From positions 1 through 5,588 of the forward strand of contig CALJUC010000137.1 in assembly GCA_937975585.1 (NCBI GenBank): DNA of 5,588 nucleotides, in the 5' to 3' direction. A model generated the notes under the pieces. The model ran no database searches and had not been told where the DNA came from. It worked only from the letters and a program-made list of their open reading frames with translations. The translations under genes and the position numbers were made by a program. Source of the DNA: an uncultured Moraxella sp. Lineage in GTDB: Bacteria; Pseudomonadota; Gammaproteobacteria; Pseudomonadales; Moraxellaceae. Shown here one piece after another: positions 1 to 5,588 of the stretch (position 1 is its first letter; each line of letters starts with the position of its first letter).

Positions 1-465
1 CATGCTCATGGTCGATAGCATGGCCTTGCCAGTGGCCGAAAACGTTGCCGGTACACGCACCCCTGCGCGAAAGGTAAACCCTAAGGGAGAAGGTGAGTCA
101 TGACACGCCAAAAATACCACTTCGCCTTTGTCCCAGTCGATGGTTGATAAGGTAATCGTTTGCGCGAGCAAAATCTCATGTTGGTTTATTAGCTCATGAA
201 ACAGGCGAATCACATCTTGTTGCTGCTCAAACTTGCCCGCCCAATACATCAAGTACGAGCCTAAGTAAAAGCGATTATCCGCATCTTTGTATACCAATCC
301 TTTTTGTAACAAGCTTTGCAAAATGTTATGGGTGGTACTACGGGCAAAATCCAGCTGTTTTGCGATGTCCGCTGAGGTCAAGGCGATATTACTCGCGGTA
401 ATACAATCTAAAATTTGAAAGGCCTTATCCAAGGCGGGTACGCTGTTAGTGGTCGAAGTTGTCAT
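1..465 (-). CDS. IclR-family transcriptional regulator, N-terminal part (cut by window edge)
   Basis: Reading the minus strand from the ATG at 465-463 gives 155 codons with no stop before the window edge. IclR proteins are usually about 250-270 residues, so roughly the last 100 are missing. Residues 10-70 form the winged helix-turn-helix: VPALDKAFQIL opens it, SADIAKQL (31-38) and RSTTHNILQSLLQKGL (42-57) are the helix-turn-helix, and RFYLGS (65-70) is the wing end. The effector domain begins near residue 80 and includes the typical FSATGKAML (142-150). The start is supported by GGAG (472-475 on the complement) six bases upstream. The gene is divergent from gabD and shares a 329-bp intergenic region containing a three-half-site operator, so it probably controls the gab operon and itself. 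Family assignment is strong. The GABA-linked role, and whether it activates or represses, are inferred from position only. IclR proteins classically bind small organic acids, so GABA, succinate semialdehyde or a related acid is a plausible effector. Confidence 0.9.
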   Translation of the reverse strand, partial: MTTSTTNSVPALDKAFQILDCITASNIALTSADIAKQLDFARSTTHNILQSLLQKGLVYKDADNRFYLGSYLMYWAGKFEQQQDVIRLFHELINQHEILLAQTITLSTIDWDKGEVVFLACHDSPSPLGFTFRAGVRVPATFSATGKAMLSTMSM

Positions 466-530
466 TGATACTCCAAAAATATAATCCACAAAATCCCAAA
501 AATTATCATAAAAAAAATTTTAATCAGGTA

Positions 531-560
531 TTGCTATTTACTAAAAACTATCCCTATAAT
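531..560 (+). promoter_or_regulatory. Candidate sigma70 promoter towards gabD
   Basis: TTGCTA (531-536) is followed by an 18-bp spacer and a perfect TATAAT (555-560). Transcription would start near 567, inside the first half-site of the operator at 565-604. That would fit repression by steric block and give a gabD leader of about 225 nt. The surrounding DNA is very AT-rich, so chance -10 matches are easy. An alternative is a promoter with TATGAT (638-643) and no recognisable -35. That would place the operator at about -85 to -46, a typical activator position. The sequence does not decide between them. Confidence 0.35.
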
Positions 561-564
561 GAAA

Positions 565-604
565 TTGTTCAGTACATGGAATTATTGTTCAATATACTGA
601 ACAA
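565..604. promoter_or_regulatory. Three-half-site operator (likely IclR-family binding site)
   Basis: Three copies of a 10-bp element are present: TTGTTCAGTA (565-574, plus), TTGTTCAATA (585-594, plus) and TTGTTCAGTA on the minus strand (595-604). Copies two and three abut and form a 20-bp palindrome with 18 of 20 positions symmetric. Copy one is a direct repeat of copy two, set exactly 20 bp (two helical turns) upstream. Copies one and three are identical. The arrangement of a palindrome plus one direct repeat 10 bp away is what is known for PcaU and PobR, IclR-family regulators of Acinetobacter. It lies between the divergent IclR gene and gabD, 100 bp from the regulator start and 190 bp from gabD. 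The repeats are seen directly; the binding protein is inferred. Confidence 0.75.
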
Positions 605-703
605 GTCAAGTATTAAAAGAATAATAGTTTTATTATATATGATATGGCAATGCTGCAGATACATAGGCTAAGGCTAGCGTCAGGAAGATACCATAGCAGT
701 CTA

Positions 704-734
704 TTGACCGACCATCATAGAATAGATGGGTCAA
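704..734 (+). repeat. Inverted repeat in the gabD leader
   Basis: TTGACC (704-709) pairs with GGTCAA (729-734), and CATC (713-716) pairs with GATG (725-728). This gives a 10-bp stem interrupted by a 3-nt bulge (710-712), with an 8-nt loop. It lies 60 bp upstream of the gabD start and would be in the mRNA leader if transcription starts upstream. There is no T-run after it, so it is not a terminator. It could be an additional operator or an RNA stem; the function is unknown. The rest of the 605-794 stretch shows no further feature I can support apart from the gabD ribosome binding site. Confidence 0.4.
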
Positions 735-780
735 CTATTGATAATCCGCAAAGATAATGCGTCAAGTCAACGATAACACA

Positions 781-786
781 AAGGAG
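781..786 (+). promoter_or_regulatory. Ribosome binding site deciding the gabD start
   Basis: AAGGAG lies 8 nt before the ATG at 795 and only 5 nt before the TTG at 792. The spacing and the codon type both favour ATG 795 as the start. Confidence 0.75.
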
Positions 787-794
787 CTGTATTG

Positions 795-2252
795 ATGCTA
801 ACACTCACCGATCCCACCTTAATCAAAAACCGCGCCTTGGTAAATAACCAATGGGTTGAAGCGGCTGACCAAGCACAGATTGATGTCACCAACCCATTTG
901 ACCAAAGCGTCATTACCACCATTCCAAGCTTAAGCCATGACCAAGTGGTTGACGCTGTGGCGCATGCCACCGAAGCCCAAGTTGAGTGGGCGAAACTGAC
1001 CGCCAACCAACGCGCTGCTGTATTACAAAAATGGGCAGACTTGATTGATAGTCACAAAGAAGACTTGGCGATTATCATGACCAGCGAACAAGGTAAACCA
1101 CTGACTGAGTCGCGTGGTGAAATCGCTTATGCCAATAGCTTTATTCGTTGGTTTGCTGAAGAAGGCAAGCGTATCTATGGTGATGTTATTCCGGCAACCA
1201 ATGCCAGCCTTCGTTATGTCATCTTAAAACAACCGATTGGCGTGTGTGCTGCCATCACACCGTGGAATTTTCCCGCTGCGATGATTACACGTAAAGTCGC
1301 ACCTGCCCTGGCGGCGGGTTGTACCATGATTGTCAAACCGGCAACAGAAACCCCATTAACCGCACTGGCATTGGGCGAATTGGCGGTACGCGCCGGTGTG
1401 CCTGCGGGCGTGTTGCAGATTGTCACGGGTAAATCCTCGGTGATTGGTGGGGTTCTGACTTCAGACGAGCGTATTCATAAGTTATCGTTCACGGGTTCTA
1501 CCGAAGTGGGTCGTAAGCTCATGGAACAGTGTTCATCAACAGTGAAGAAGCTATCGATGGAATTGGGCGGTAATGCACCTTTTATCGTGTTTGATGATGC
1601 CGATTTGGAAAAAGCGGCAACGGGCCTGATAGCCTCAAAATACCGTAATGCTGGTCAAACCTGTGTCTGTGCCAACCGCGTGTATGTCCAAGCCGGTATT
1701 AAAGATAAGTTCTTAGAAATTTTTAAACAAAAAGTCGATGCATTAAAAGTCGGTGATGGCCTTGTGGCAGGCACCGAGGTTGGCCCACTGATTAATCAAG
1801 ATGCCCTTAGCAAAGTTGAAGCCTTATTAAACGATGCGGTTGATAAAGGCGCGACCGTGGTAACCGGTGGCCAAAAGCACAGCGCTTCTGACCTAACCTT
1901 TGCACCGACGATTATTACCGATATCCAAAGCAGTATGGATATTGCCCATCAAGAGATTTTTGGTCCGATTGCGCCTGTTTTTGTGTTTGAAACCGAAGCC
2001 GAAGTGATTGCCCAAGCCAATGACACCATTTATGGACTAGCCGCGTATTTTTATACCCAAAATATGGCGCGCTCATGGCGTGTATCAGAAGCCTTAGAGT
2101 ATGGCATGGTTGCCCAAAATACGGGTTTATTATCGACTGAGGTTGCGCCGTTTGGTGGCGTCAAGCAATCAGGTTTTGGCCGTGAAGGCTCAAAATACGG
2201 TATCGAAGAATACGTCAGCATCAAATACTGGTGTGCGGATGTTAGCGAATAA
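795..2252 (+). CDS. gabD: NAD(P)-dependent succinate-semialdehyde dehydrogenase
   Basis: This cytosolic aldehyde dehydrogenase superfamily enzyme oxidises succinate semialdehyde to succinate, the last step of GABA degradation. The protein has 485 residues, against about 482 for E. coli GabD. The cofactor-binding and catalytic landmarks are all present: ITPWNFP (154-160, oxyanion Asn158), IVKPA (Lys181), FTGSTEVGR (232-240), MELGGNAP with general base Glu256, GQTCVCANR with nucleophile Cys290, and EIFGP (Glu387). Arg166, Arg284 and Ser447 appear to match the residues that hold the substrate carboxylate in characterised SSADHs. Cys290 is followed by Cys292, the Cys-X-Cys pair that acts as a redox switch in human SSADH. 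The reading frame could open at TTG 792, but ATG 795 fits the AAGGAG site better. It is the first gene of the operon, 59 bp before gabT. A glutarate-semialdehyde role (DavD-like, lysine degradation) cannot be excluded, but adjacent gabP favours GABA. Confidence 0.95.
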   Translation: MLTLTDPTLIKNRALVNNQWVEAADQAQIDVTNPFDQSVITTIPSLSHDQVVDAVAHATEAQVEWAKLTANQRAAVLQKWADLIDSHKEDLAIIMTSEQGKPLTESRGEIAYANSFIRWFAEEGKRIYGDVIPATNASLRYVILKQPIGVCAAITPWNFPAAMITRKVAPALAAGCTMIVKPATETPLTALALGELAVRAGVPAGVLQIVTGKSSVIGGVLTSDERIHKLSFTGSTEVGRKLMEQCSSTVKKLSMELGGNAPFIVFDDADLEKAATGLIASKYRNAGQTCVCANRVYVQAGIKDKFLEIFKQKVDALKVGDGLVAGTEVGPLINQDALSKVEALLNDAVDKGATVVTGGQKHSASDLTFAPTIITDIQSSMDIAHQEIFGPIAPVFVFETEAEVIAQANDTIYGLAAYFYTQNMARSWRVSEALEYGMVAQNTGLLSTEVAPFGGVKQSGFGREGSKYGIEEYVSIKYWCADVSE

Positions 2253-2311
2253 CTAATCTAAATTAAATTTTATAACGACAACTGAACCAACGTGAATAAA
2301 AGGAGTTTATC

Positions 2312-3574
2312 ATGAGCACAACCAATAACGACAATCTACTAGCCCGCCGTAAGAACGTGCTGCCGAATGGCTTAGGCGTTGCGTTCCCTATCTTCGCTGA
2401 TAAAGCCAAAAACAGCGAGATTTGGGATGTAGAAGGCAAGCGCTATATCGATTTTATCGGTGGTATCTCGGTACTTAACACCGGTCATAGCCATCCTAAA
2501 ATTGTTGAAGCCGTGACCGAGCAATTACAACGTTTTTCGCATACTTCAGCCCAAATCGTTAACTACGAAAGCTATGTCACCTTGTGTGAAAAGCTGTGCG
2601 AAAAAGCCCCTATCAGCGGTGACAAAAAAGCCTTTTTGCTGACCACCGGCGCAGAAGCGGTAGAGAATGCCATTAAAGTCGCGCGCGCCAAAACAGGGCG
2701 CCCAGGCGTGATTGCCTTTGTCGGTGGCTGGCATGGTCGCACCCTGCTTGCCATGGGTCTAACCGGTAAGGTCATTCCGTACAAAAAAATGTTTGGCCCA
2801 ATGCCAGCATCTATTTTTCACGCCCCATTCCCAGCGCCTGAAAATGGCATCAGCGAAGAAGACGCATTACGCGGCTTAGAGATGATTTTTAAAGCCGATA
2901 TTGACCCATCAGAAGTCGCGGCAATGATTGTTGAGCCGGTACAAGGTGAGGGCGGTTTCCACCAGTTAACCCCATCATTTGCCAAAAAACTGCGTGAAAT
3001 CTGTGATAAGCACGGTATTGTATTGATTTTTGATGAAGTACAGTGTGGTTTTGCGCGTACGGGTACGTTGTTTGCCACAGAGCAACTGGGTGTTGAGCCA
3101 GATTTGATGACCAGTGCCAAAAGCTTAGCAGGTGGTTTCCCGATTTCAGCCTTGATTGGTCGTGCTGAGGTGATGGATGCGCCATTACCAGGTGGTTTAG
3201 GCGGTACGTATGCCGGTAGTCCACTGGGTACGGTAGCCGCGCTAAAAGTGCTCGAAATCATCGAAGAAGAAAATCTGCTTGAGCGTAGTAATCAAATCGG
3301 TACCAAGATTGCCAATTTTCTAACCGGCCTTAATAACCCGAAAATTTCGTATGTCCGTCACAAGGGCGCGATGCTGGCCTTTGACTTAGTAAATAGCAAT
3401 GGCGAGCCAGACGTTGAGGCGACCAATTCACTGAAAGCTAAGGCATTTGAAAAAGGCTTGTTATTGGCTTCATGTGGTATGTACTTTAATACCATTCGTG
3501 TGATGGTGCCATTGACCGTGGAAGACAACGTGCTTGATGAAGCATTGGCTATCATTGAACAAGCTTTAGCCTAA
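2312..3574 (+). CDS. gabT: 4-aminobutyrate (GABA) aminotransferase
   Basis: This cytosolic PLP-dependent class III aminotransferase moves the amino group of GABA to 2-oxoglutarate, giving succinate semialdehyde and glutamate. Its 420 residues compare with about 426 for E. coli GabT. Lys270 in TSAKSLAGG is the PLP Schiff-base lysine. TTGAEA (111-116) binds the cofactor phosphate, Trp140 in GWHGR stacks on the ring where E. coli has Tyr, and Asp241 in FDEVQ contacts the pyridine nitrogen. Ile52, Arg143 and Glu213 (in EPVQGEGG) correspond to the GABA-recognition residues of GabT, and GGTYAG (297-302) supplies a further phosphate contact. The ATG is preceded by AAAAGGAG ending 6 nt upstream. It follows gabD by 59 bp with no terminator between, so the two are probably co-transcribed. 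A 5-aminovalerate aminotransferase (DavT) role is possible because these subfamilies overlap; the gabP neighbour favours GABA. Confidence 0.95.
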   Translation: MSTTNNDNLLARRKNVLPNGLGVAFPIFADKAKNSEIWDVEGKRYIDFIGGISVLNTGHSHPKIVEAVTEQLQRFSHTSAQIVNYESYVTLCEKLCEKAPISGDKKAFLLTTGAEAVENAIKVARAKTGRPGVIAFVGGWHGRTLLAMGLTGKVIPYKKMFGPMPASIFHAPFPAPENGISEEDALRGLEMIFKADIDPSEVAAMIVEPVQGEGGFHQLTPSFAKKLREICDKHGIVLIFDEVQCGFARTGTLFATEQLGVEPDLMTSAKSLAGGFPISALIGRAEVMDAPLPGGLGGTYAGSPLGTVAALKVLEIIEEENLLERSNQIGTKIANFLTGLNNPKISYVRHKGAMLAFDLVNSNGEPDVEATNSLKAKAFEKGLLLASCGMYFNTIRVMVPLTVEDNVLDEALAIIEQALA

Positions 3575-3619
3575 TAACAAACGAAAGAATAATCTGCGTT
3601 AACCAACACTGAAAGCATA

Positions 3620-3676
3620 AACCCAAGCGCAATGGTTCAAAATCTCTGATTCGCTGCGTTATGGGTTCGTGCACCC
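3620..3676. repeat. Imperfect hairpin in the gabT-gabP gap, REP-like
   Basis: AACCCA (3620-3625) pairs with TGGGTT (3662-3667). The stem continues with A-T, G-T and CGCA/TGCG (3628-3631 with 3655-3658), around one bulged A at 3661, for about 12 bp. The 23-nt loop contains a small AATC/GATT stem. GGGT (3663-3666) can instead pair with ACCC (3673-3676), giving a competing short hairpin. There is no T-run on the plus strand after either stem, so neither looks like a terminator for gabT. The composition (GGGTGCACG and CGCAGCG words on the minus strand) resembles dispersed intergenic palindromes of gammaproteobacteria. It could equally be an mRNA stem tuning gabP expression or stability. The structure is seen; the role is inferred. 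Confidence 0.4.
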
Positions 3677-3730
3677 TAAAAAACGATAACTACCGGTGAT
3701 GGCTTAACAAAAGCTAACTTATGGACTATA

Positions 3731-3735
3731 GGGAG
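3731..3735 (+). promoter_or_regulatory. Ribosome binding site deciding the gabP start
   Basis: GGGAG lies 6 nt before the ATG at 3742. The in-frame ATG at 3721 has no purine-rich site at a usable distance, so translation most likely begins at 3742, removing seven residues from the longest reading frame. Confidence 0.75.
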
Positions 3736-3741
3736 ATAGCC

Positions 3742-5184
3742 ATGGAAAGCACAACAATACAAAAAGCGATTGTATCCAATGAATCCACCAGTTTGAAAGG
3801 TGGATTAAAATCTCGGCATTTAAGTATGATTTCAATTGCCGGTGTGATTGGCGGCGCATTATTTGTCGGCTCGGGCAAGGTCATTGCCAGTGCTGGCCCT
3901 GCTGCGATTTTAGCCTACTTAGCCGGTGGTCTGTTAGTGGTATTGGTCATGCGTATGTTGGGTGAGATGGCGGTTGCACATCCGGATACCGGCTCATTTT
4001 CAACCTATGCCGATCGTGCGATTGGACGTTGGGCGGGATTTAGTATCGGTTGGTTGTATTGGTACTTCTGGGCACTGTTGATGGGTTGGGAAGCGTATGT
4101 TGCAGGCAAAATCCTAAACCTTTGGTTCCCCATGATACCGATATGGGGCTATATGCTCATCGTGACCTTATCACTGATGTTTGTAAACATGCTCAATGTC
4201 AAAAATTATGGTGAATTTGAGTTTTGGTTTGCCTTAATTAAGGTTATTGCAATTGTGGTGTTCTTGATTGTCGGTAGCTTGGCTGTGATGCATTTATGGC
4301 CTTGGGGCGTGGCAGCGGGGGCAGTGGGTATGACCCATCTAACGGATCAAGGCTTTATGCCAAATGGCTTTAGTGCGGTGGTGACTGCGTTGCTCGGGGC
4401 GATGTTTGCCTTTATTGGGGCTGAGATTGTCACAGTAGCAGCCGCTGAGTCTGAGAACCCCAGTAAAGAAATCGTCAAAACCACCAAGTCTGTGGTATGG
4501 CGTATTACTTTATTCTATGTCGGCTCTATCTTTATCGCGGTATGCTTGATTCCGTATAACGACCCATTATTAAAAGACCCAACTTACGGTACTTATAGTG
4601 TTACCTTGACTGCTTTGGGTATTCCTCATGCGCGTACCATTGTGAACTTTGTGGTACTGACTTCGGTTTGTAGCTGCTTTAACTCGGCACTGTATACCTG
4701 TTCACGTATGTTGTACTCATTGTCAAAGCGTGGTGATGCACCGAGTATCTTCCAAGTAACGGGTAAGAAAACCGGTACACCTTGGATGGCGGTTATCGTG
4801 TCAAGCTTCTTTGGTTTTGTTGCTATCTTTTTGACCGCGACTGCCAAGATGGATATTTATGATGTCTTGATGTCAGCTACCGGTACTGTGGCATTGTATG
4901 TATACCTTGCGATTGCATTCTCGCAGCTAAATATGCGCCGTAAGCTTGAAGCACAGGGTAAGCTGATGACCTTTAAAATGTGGTTATTCCCTTGGTTAAC
5001 TTACTTGGTCATCTTTATCATCATTGGGTCAATTATTGTCATGATATTTGAAGGTACGTATCGCAATGAAGTTATGTATACCTCAATCTTGGCCGCTGTG
5101 ATTGTGACGATGGGTGTGGTCGCCCAACGCTTTAATATCGGTACCAAAAATAAACCTGCGACGATACCCGCTGAGGTGGTCTAA
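3742..5184 (+). CDS. gabP: GABA permease (APC superfamily amino acid transporter)
   Basis: This inner-membrane, proton-coupled permease of the amino acid transporter (AAT) family imports GABA. The 480-residue protein (E. coli GabP is 466) has a cytosolic N-terminus and about 12 hydrophobic segments near residues 29-44, 52-72, 97-118, 134-152, 162-184, 211-233, 252-271, 296-316, 347-366, 376-394, 414-435 and 446-463. Family motifs are SIAGVIGGALFVGSG (31-45, TM1 substrate loop), GEMAVAHPDTGSFSTYA (74-90), NVKNYGEFEFW (152-162), GAEIVTVAAAESENP (226-240) and NSALYTCSRMLYSLS (314-328) followed by RGDAP (330-334). The last belongs to the amphipathic loop 8-9 region implicated in GabP transport, and Cys312 appears to sit where E. 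coli GabP has its functionally important Cys300. The 20-residue N-terminal extension before LKSRH is somewhat longer than in E. coli. The gene follows gabT by 167 bp with no terminator between, so read-through is likely, and a strong terminator follows it. Close resemblance to GabP rather than to PheP, AroP or ProY supports GABA as substrate. Confidence 0.93.
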   Translation: MESTTIQKAIVSNESTSLKGGLKSRHLSMISIAGVIGGALFVGSGKVIASAGPAAILAYLAGGLLVVLVMRMLGEMAVAHPDTGSFSTYADRAIGRWAGFSIGWLYWYFWALLMGWEAYVAGKILNLWFPMIPIWGYMLIVTLSLMFVNMLNVKNYGEFEFWFALIKVIAIVVFLIVGSLAVMHLWPWGVAAGAVGMTHLTDQGFMPNGFSAVVTALLGAMFAFIGAEIVTVAAAESENPSKEIVKTTKSVVWRITLFYVGSIFIAVCLIPYNDPLLKDPTYGTYSVTLTALGIPHARTIVNFVVLTSVCSCFNSALYTCSRMLYSLSKRGDAPSIFQVTGKKTGTPWMAVIVSSFFGFVAIFLTATAKMDIYDVLMSATGTVALYVYLAIAFSQLNMRRKLEAQGKLMTFKMWLFPWLTYLVIFIIIGSIIVMIFEGTYRNEVMYTSILAAVIVTMGVVAQRFNIGTKNKPATIPAEVV

Positions 5185-5224
5185 CTAACCTTAACTAGCA
5201 TAGTTTACTCTCTCAAACTCTCTG

Positions 5225-5262
5225 AAAGCCCTGCCCAATACGTTGGTTGGGGCTTTATCTTA
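5225..5262 (+). terminator. Rho-independent terminator after gabP
   Basis: AAAGCCC (5225-5231) pairs with GGGCTTT (5250-5256). Two G-T wobbles and one C/T mismatch follow, and then CCAA/TTGG (5235-5238 with 5243-5246) closes a TACG tetraloop. The stem is followed by a moderate T-rich tail, ATCTTATCT. It lies 40 bp after the gabP stop and marks the end of the gabDTP unit. The tail on the opposite strand is not T-rich, so it would work poorly in reverse. Confidence 0.8.
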
Positions 5263-5357
5263 TCTGTAGTTAACTAAAATAGCCTAAGCAAAAAATTATT
5301 ACCCTATTTAAATAAAAAACTAAAATAACGCGTCAGCTATTTAATGATGTAATGGGG

Positions 5358-5522
5358 TTAATCTACCTGTTTATTGGTATTTGCTTTATGGTCACTTTCA
5401 GATGGCGCTGTTTTGGCTGGGTTGGATTGTTGTGTGTTGTTTTTATCGGTCTTATGATGTTGCCTGTGTTTACGATAAAGTTGAATCAGCCTTTTTAAAG
5501 GTTGTAGTGGGTTAATTAACAT
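5358..5522 (-). CDS. Small hypothetical basic protein, 54 residues
   Basis: On the minus strand an ATG at 5522-5520 opens 54 codons ending in TAA at 5360-5358. AAGGA lies about 7 nt upstream of the ATG, and an in-frame TAA just before it makes this ATG the first possible start. The N-terminal third, MLINPLQPLKRLIQLYRKHR, is basic and could form a short amphipathic helix. The remainder is hydrophilic, rich in Lys, Asn, Gln and Ser, and probably disordered. There is no signal peptide or membrane segment, and I do not recognise the family. It converges on gabP. Its promoter would lie beyond the genomic end of the contig, and no strong terminator follows it, only an AT-rich stretch. It may be a real small gene or a chance frame in low-complexity DNA; the ribosome binding site is the main support. 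Confidence 0.45.
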   Translation of the reverse strand: MLINPLQPLKRLIQLYRKHRQHHKTDKNNTQQSNPAKTAPSESDHKANTNKQVD

Positions 5523-5546
5523 ACGAAATCCTTACCATAAATGGTT

Positions 5547-5588
5547 AGATCGGAAGAGCGTCGTGTAGGGAAAGAGTGTCTTCGCCTG
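5547..5588 (+). other. Untrimmed Illumina TruSeq adapter plus i5 index (artefact)
   Basis: AGATCGGAAGAGCGTCGTG (5547-5565) and the continuation TAGGGAAAGAGTGT (5566-5579) are the reverse complement of the universal Illumina TruSeq P5-side adapter. The next eight bases, CTTCGCCT (5580-5587), are the reverse complement of the TruSeq HT index AGGCGAAG, which I recall as D505. The final G (5588) is the first base of the adapter's continuation. This is library DNA, not genome, and should be removed. The first A may be the A-tail of the insert. Confidence 0.98.

Noticed and set aside
459..671. 70-codon plus-strand reading frame spanning the divergent promoter region
   Set aside because: It starts at TTG without a ribosome binding site, overlaps the regulator start and runs across the operator. 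Its Asn/Lys/Ile-rich product simply reflects AT-rich DNA.
2818..3261. 147-codon minus-strand frame inside gabT
   Set aside because: It is a shadow of the well-supported gabT coding frame. The Ser/Pro/Lys-rich product has no recognisable domain.
3633..3642. TGGTTCAAAA as a further regulator half-site before gabP
   Set aside because: It matches the 10-bp element at 8 of 10 positions but has no partner half-site at 10 or 20 bp. A single match is expected by chance.
3704..3732. TTAACA and TATAGG with 17-bp spacing as a gabP promoter
   Set aside because: Transcription would begin around 3739, removing the GGGAG ribosome binding site for the ATG at 3742. This is inconsistent with the most likely translation start.
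5310..5357. Terminator for the minus-strand small gene
   Set aside because: Only a weak AAATA/TATTT pairing is present before an AT-rich run. The stem is too unstable to call.
5388..5498. 36-codon hydrophobic plus-strand frame after gabP
   Set aside because: It has no ribosome binding site and lies antisense to the minus-strand small gene candidate. Its hydrophobicity is what the complement of a polar coding stretch gives.

Overview
The window is a short bacterial contig end carrying a GABA (4-aminobutyrate) catabolic cluster in the order gabD-gabT-gabP on the plus strand. A divergently transcribed IclR-family regulator lies upstream and is cut by the left edge. The protein sequences closely resemble enterobacterial GabD, GabT and GabP as I remember them. 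Together with moderate GC, AT-rich intergenic DNA and an IclR-type control region built like those known from Acinetobacter, this suggests a gammaproteobacterium, possibly Moraxellaceae (Psychrobacter/Moraxella/Acinetobacter relatives). The taxonomic placement is inference.

Layout: 1-465 (minus) is the N-terminal 155 residues of the regulator. 466-794 is the divergent control region. It holds a striking three-half-site operator (565-604), a possible sigma70 promoter (531-560) and an inverted repeat in the presumed leader (704-734). 795-2252 is succinate-semialdehyde dehydrogenase (gabD), 2312-3574 is GABA aminotransferase (gabT), and 3742-5184 is a 12-TM GABA permease (gabP). The gabT-gabP gap contains a 48-nt imperfect hairpin that may be a dispersed repeat. 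A rho-independent terminator (5225-5262) closes the operon. A 54-codon reading frame with a good ribosome binding site lies on the minus strand at 5358-5522.

Functionally, GabP imports GABA and GabT transfers its amino group to 2-oxoglutarate, giving glutamate and succinate semialdehyde. GabD oxidises the semialdehyde to succinate for the TCA cycle. The IclR-family protein is the obvious candidate regulator, with the three-part operator between the divergent genes as its likely site.

The last 42 bases (5547-5588) are not biological. They match an Illumina TruSeq adapter followed by an 8-nt index, so the real genomic sequence ends at about 5546. I see no RNA genes, insertion sequences, CRISPR or phage genes, and no undescribed multi-gene system. 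The most novel element is the pairing of an IclR regulator and a PcaU/PobR-like operator with GABA catabolism.
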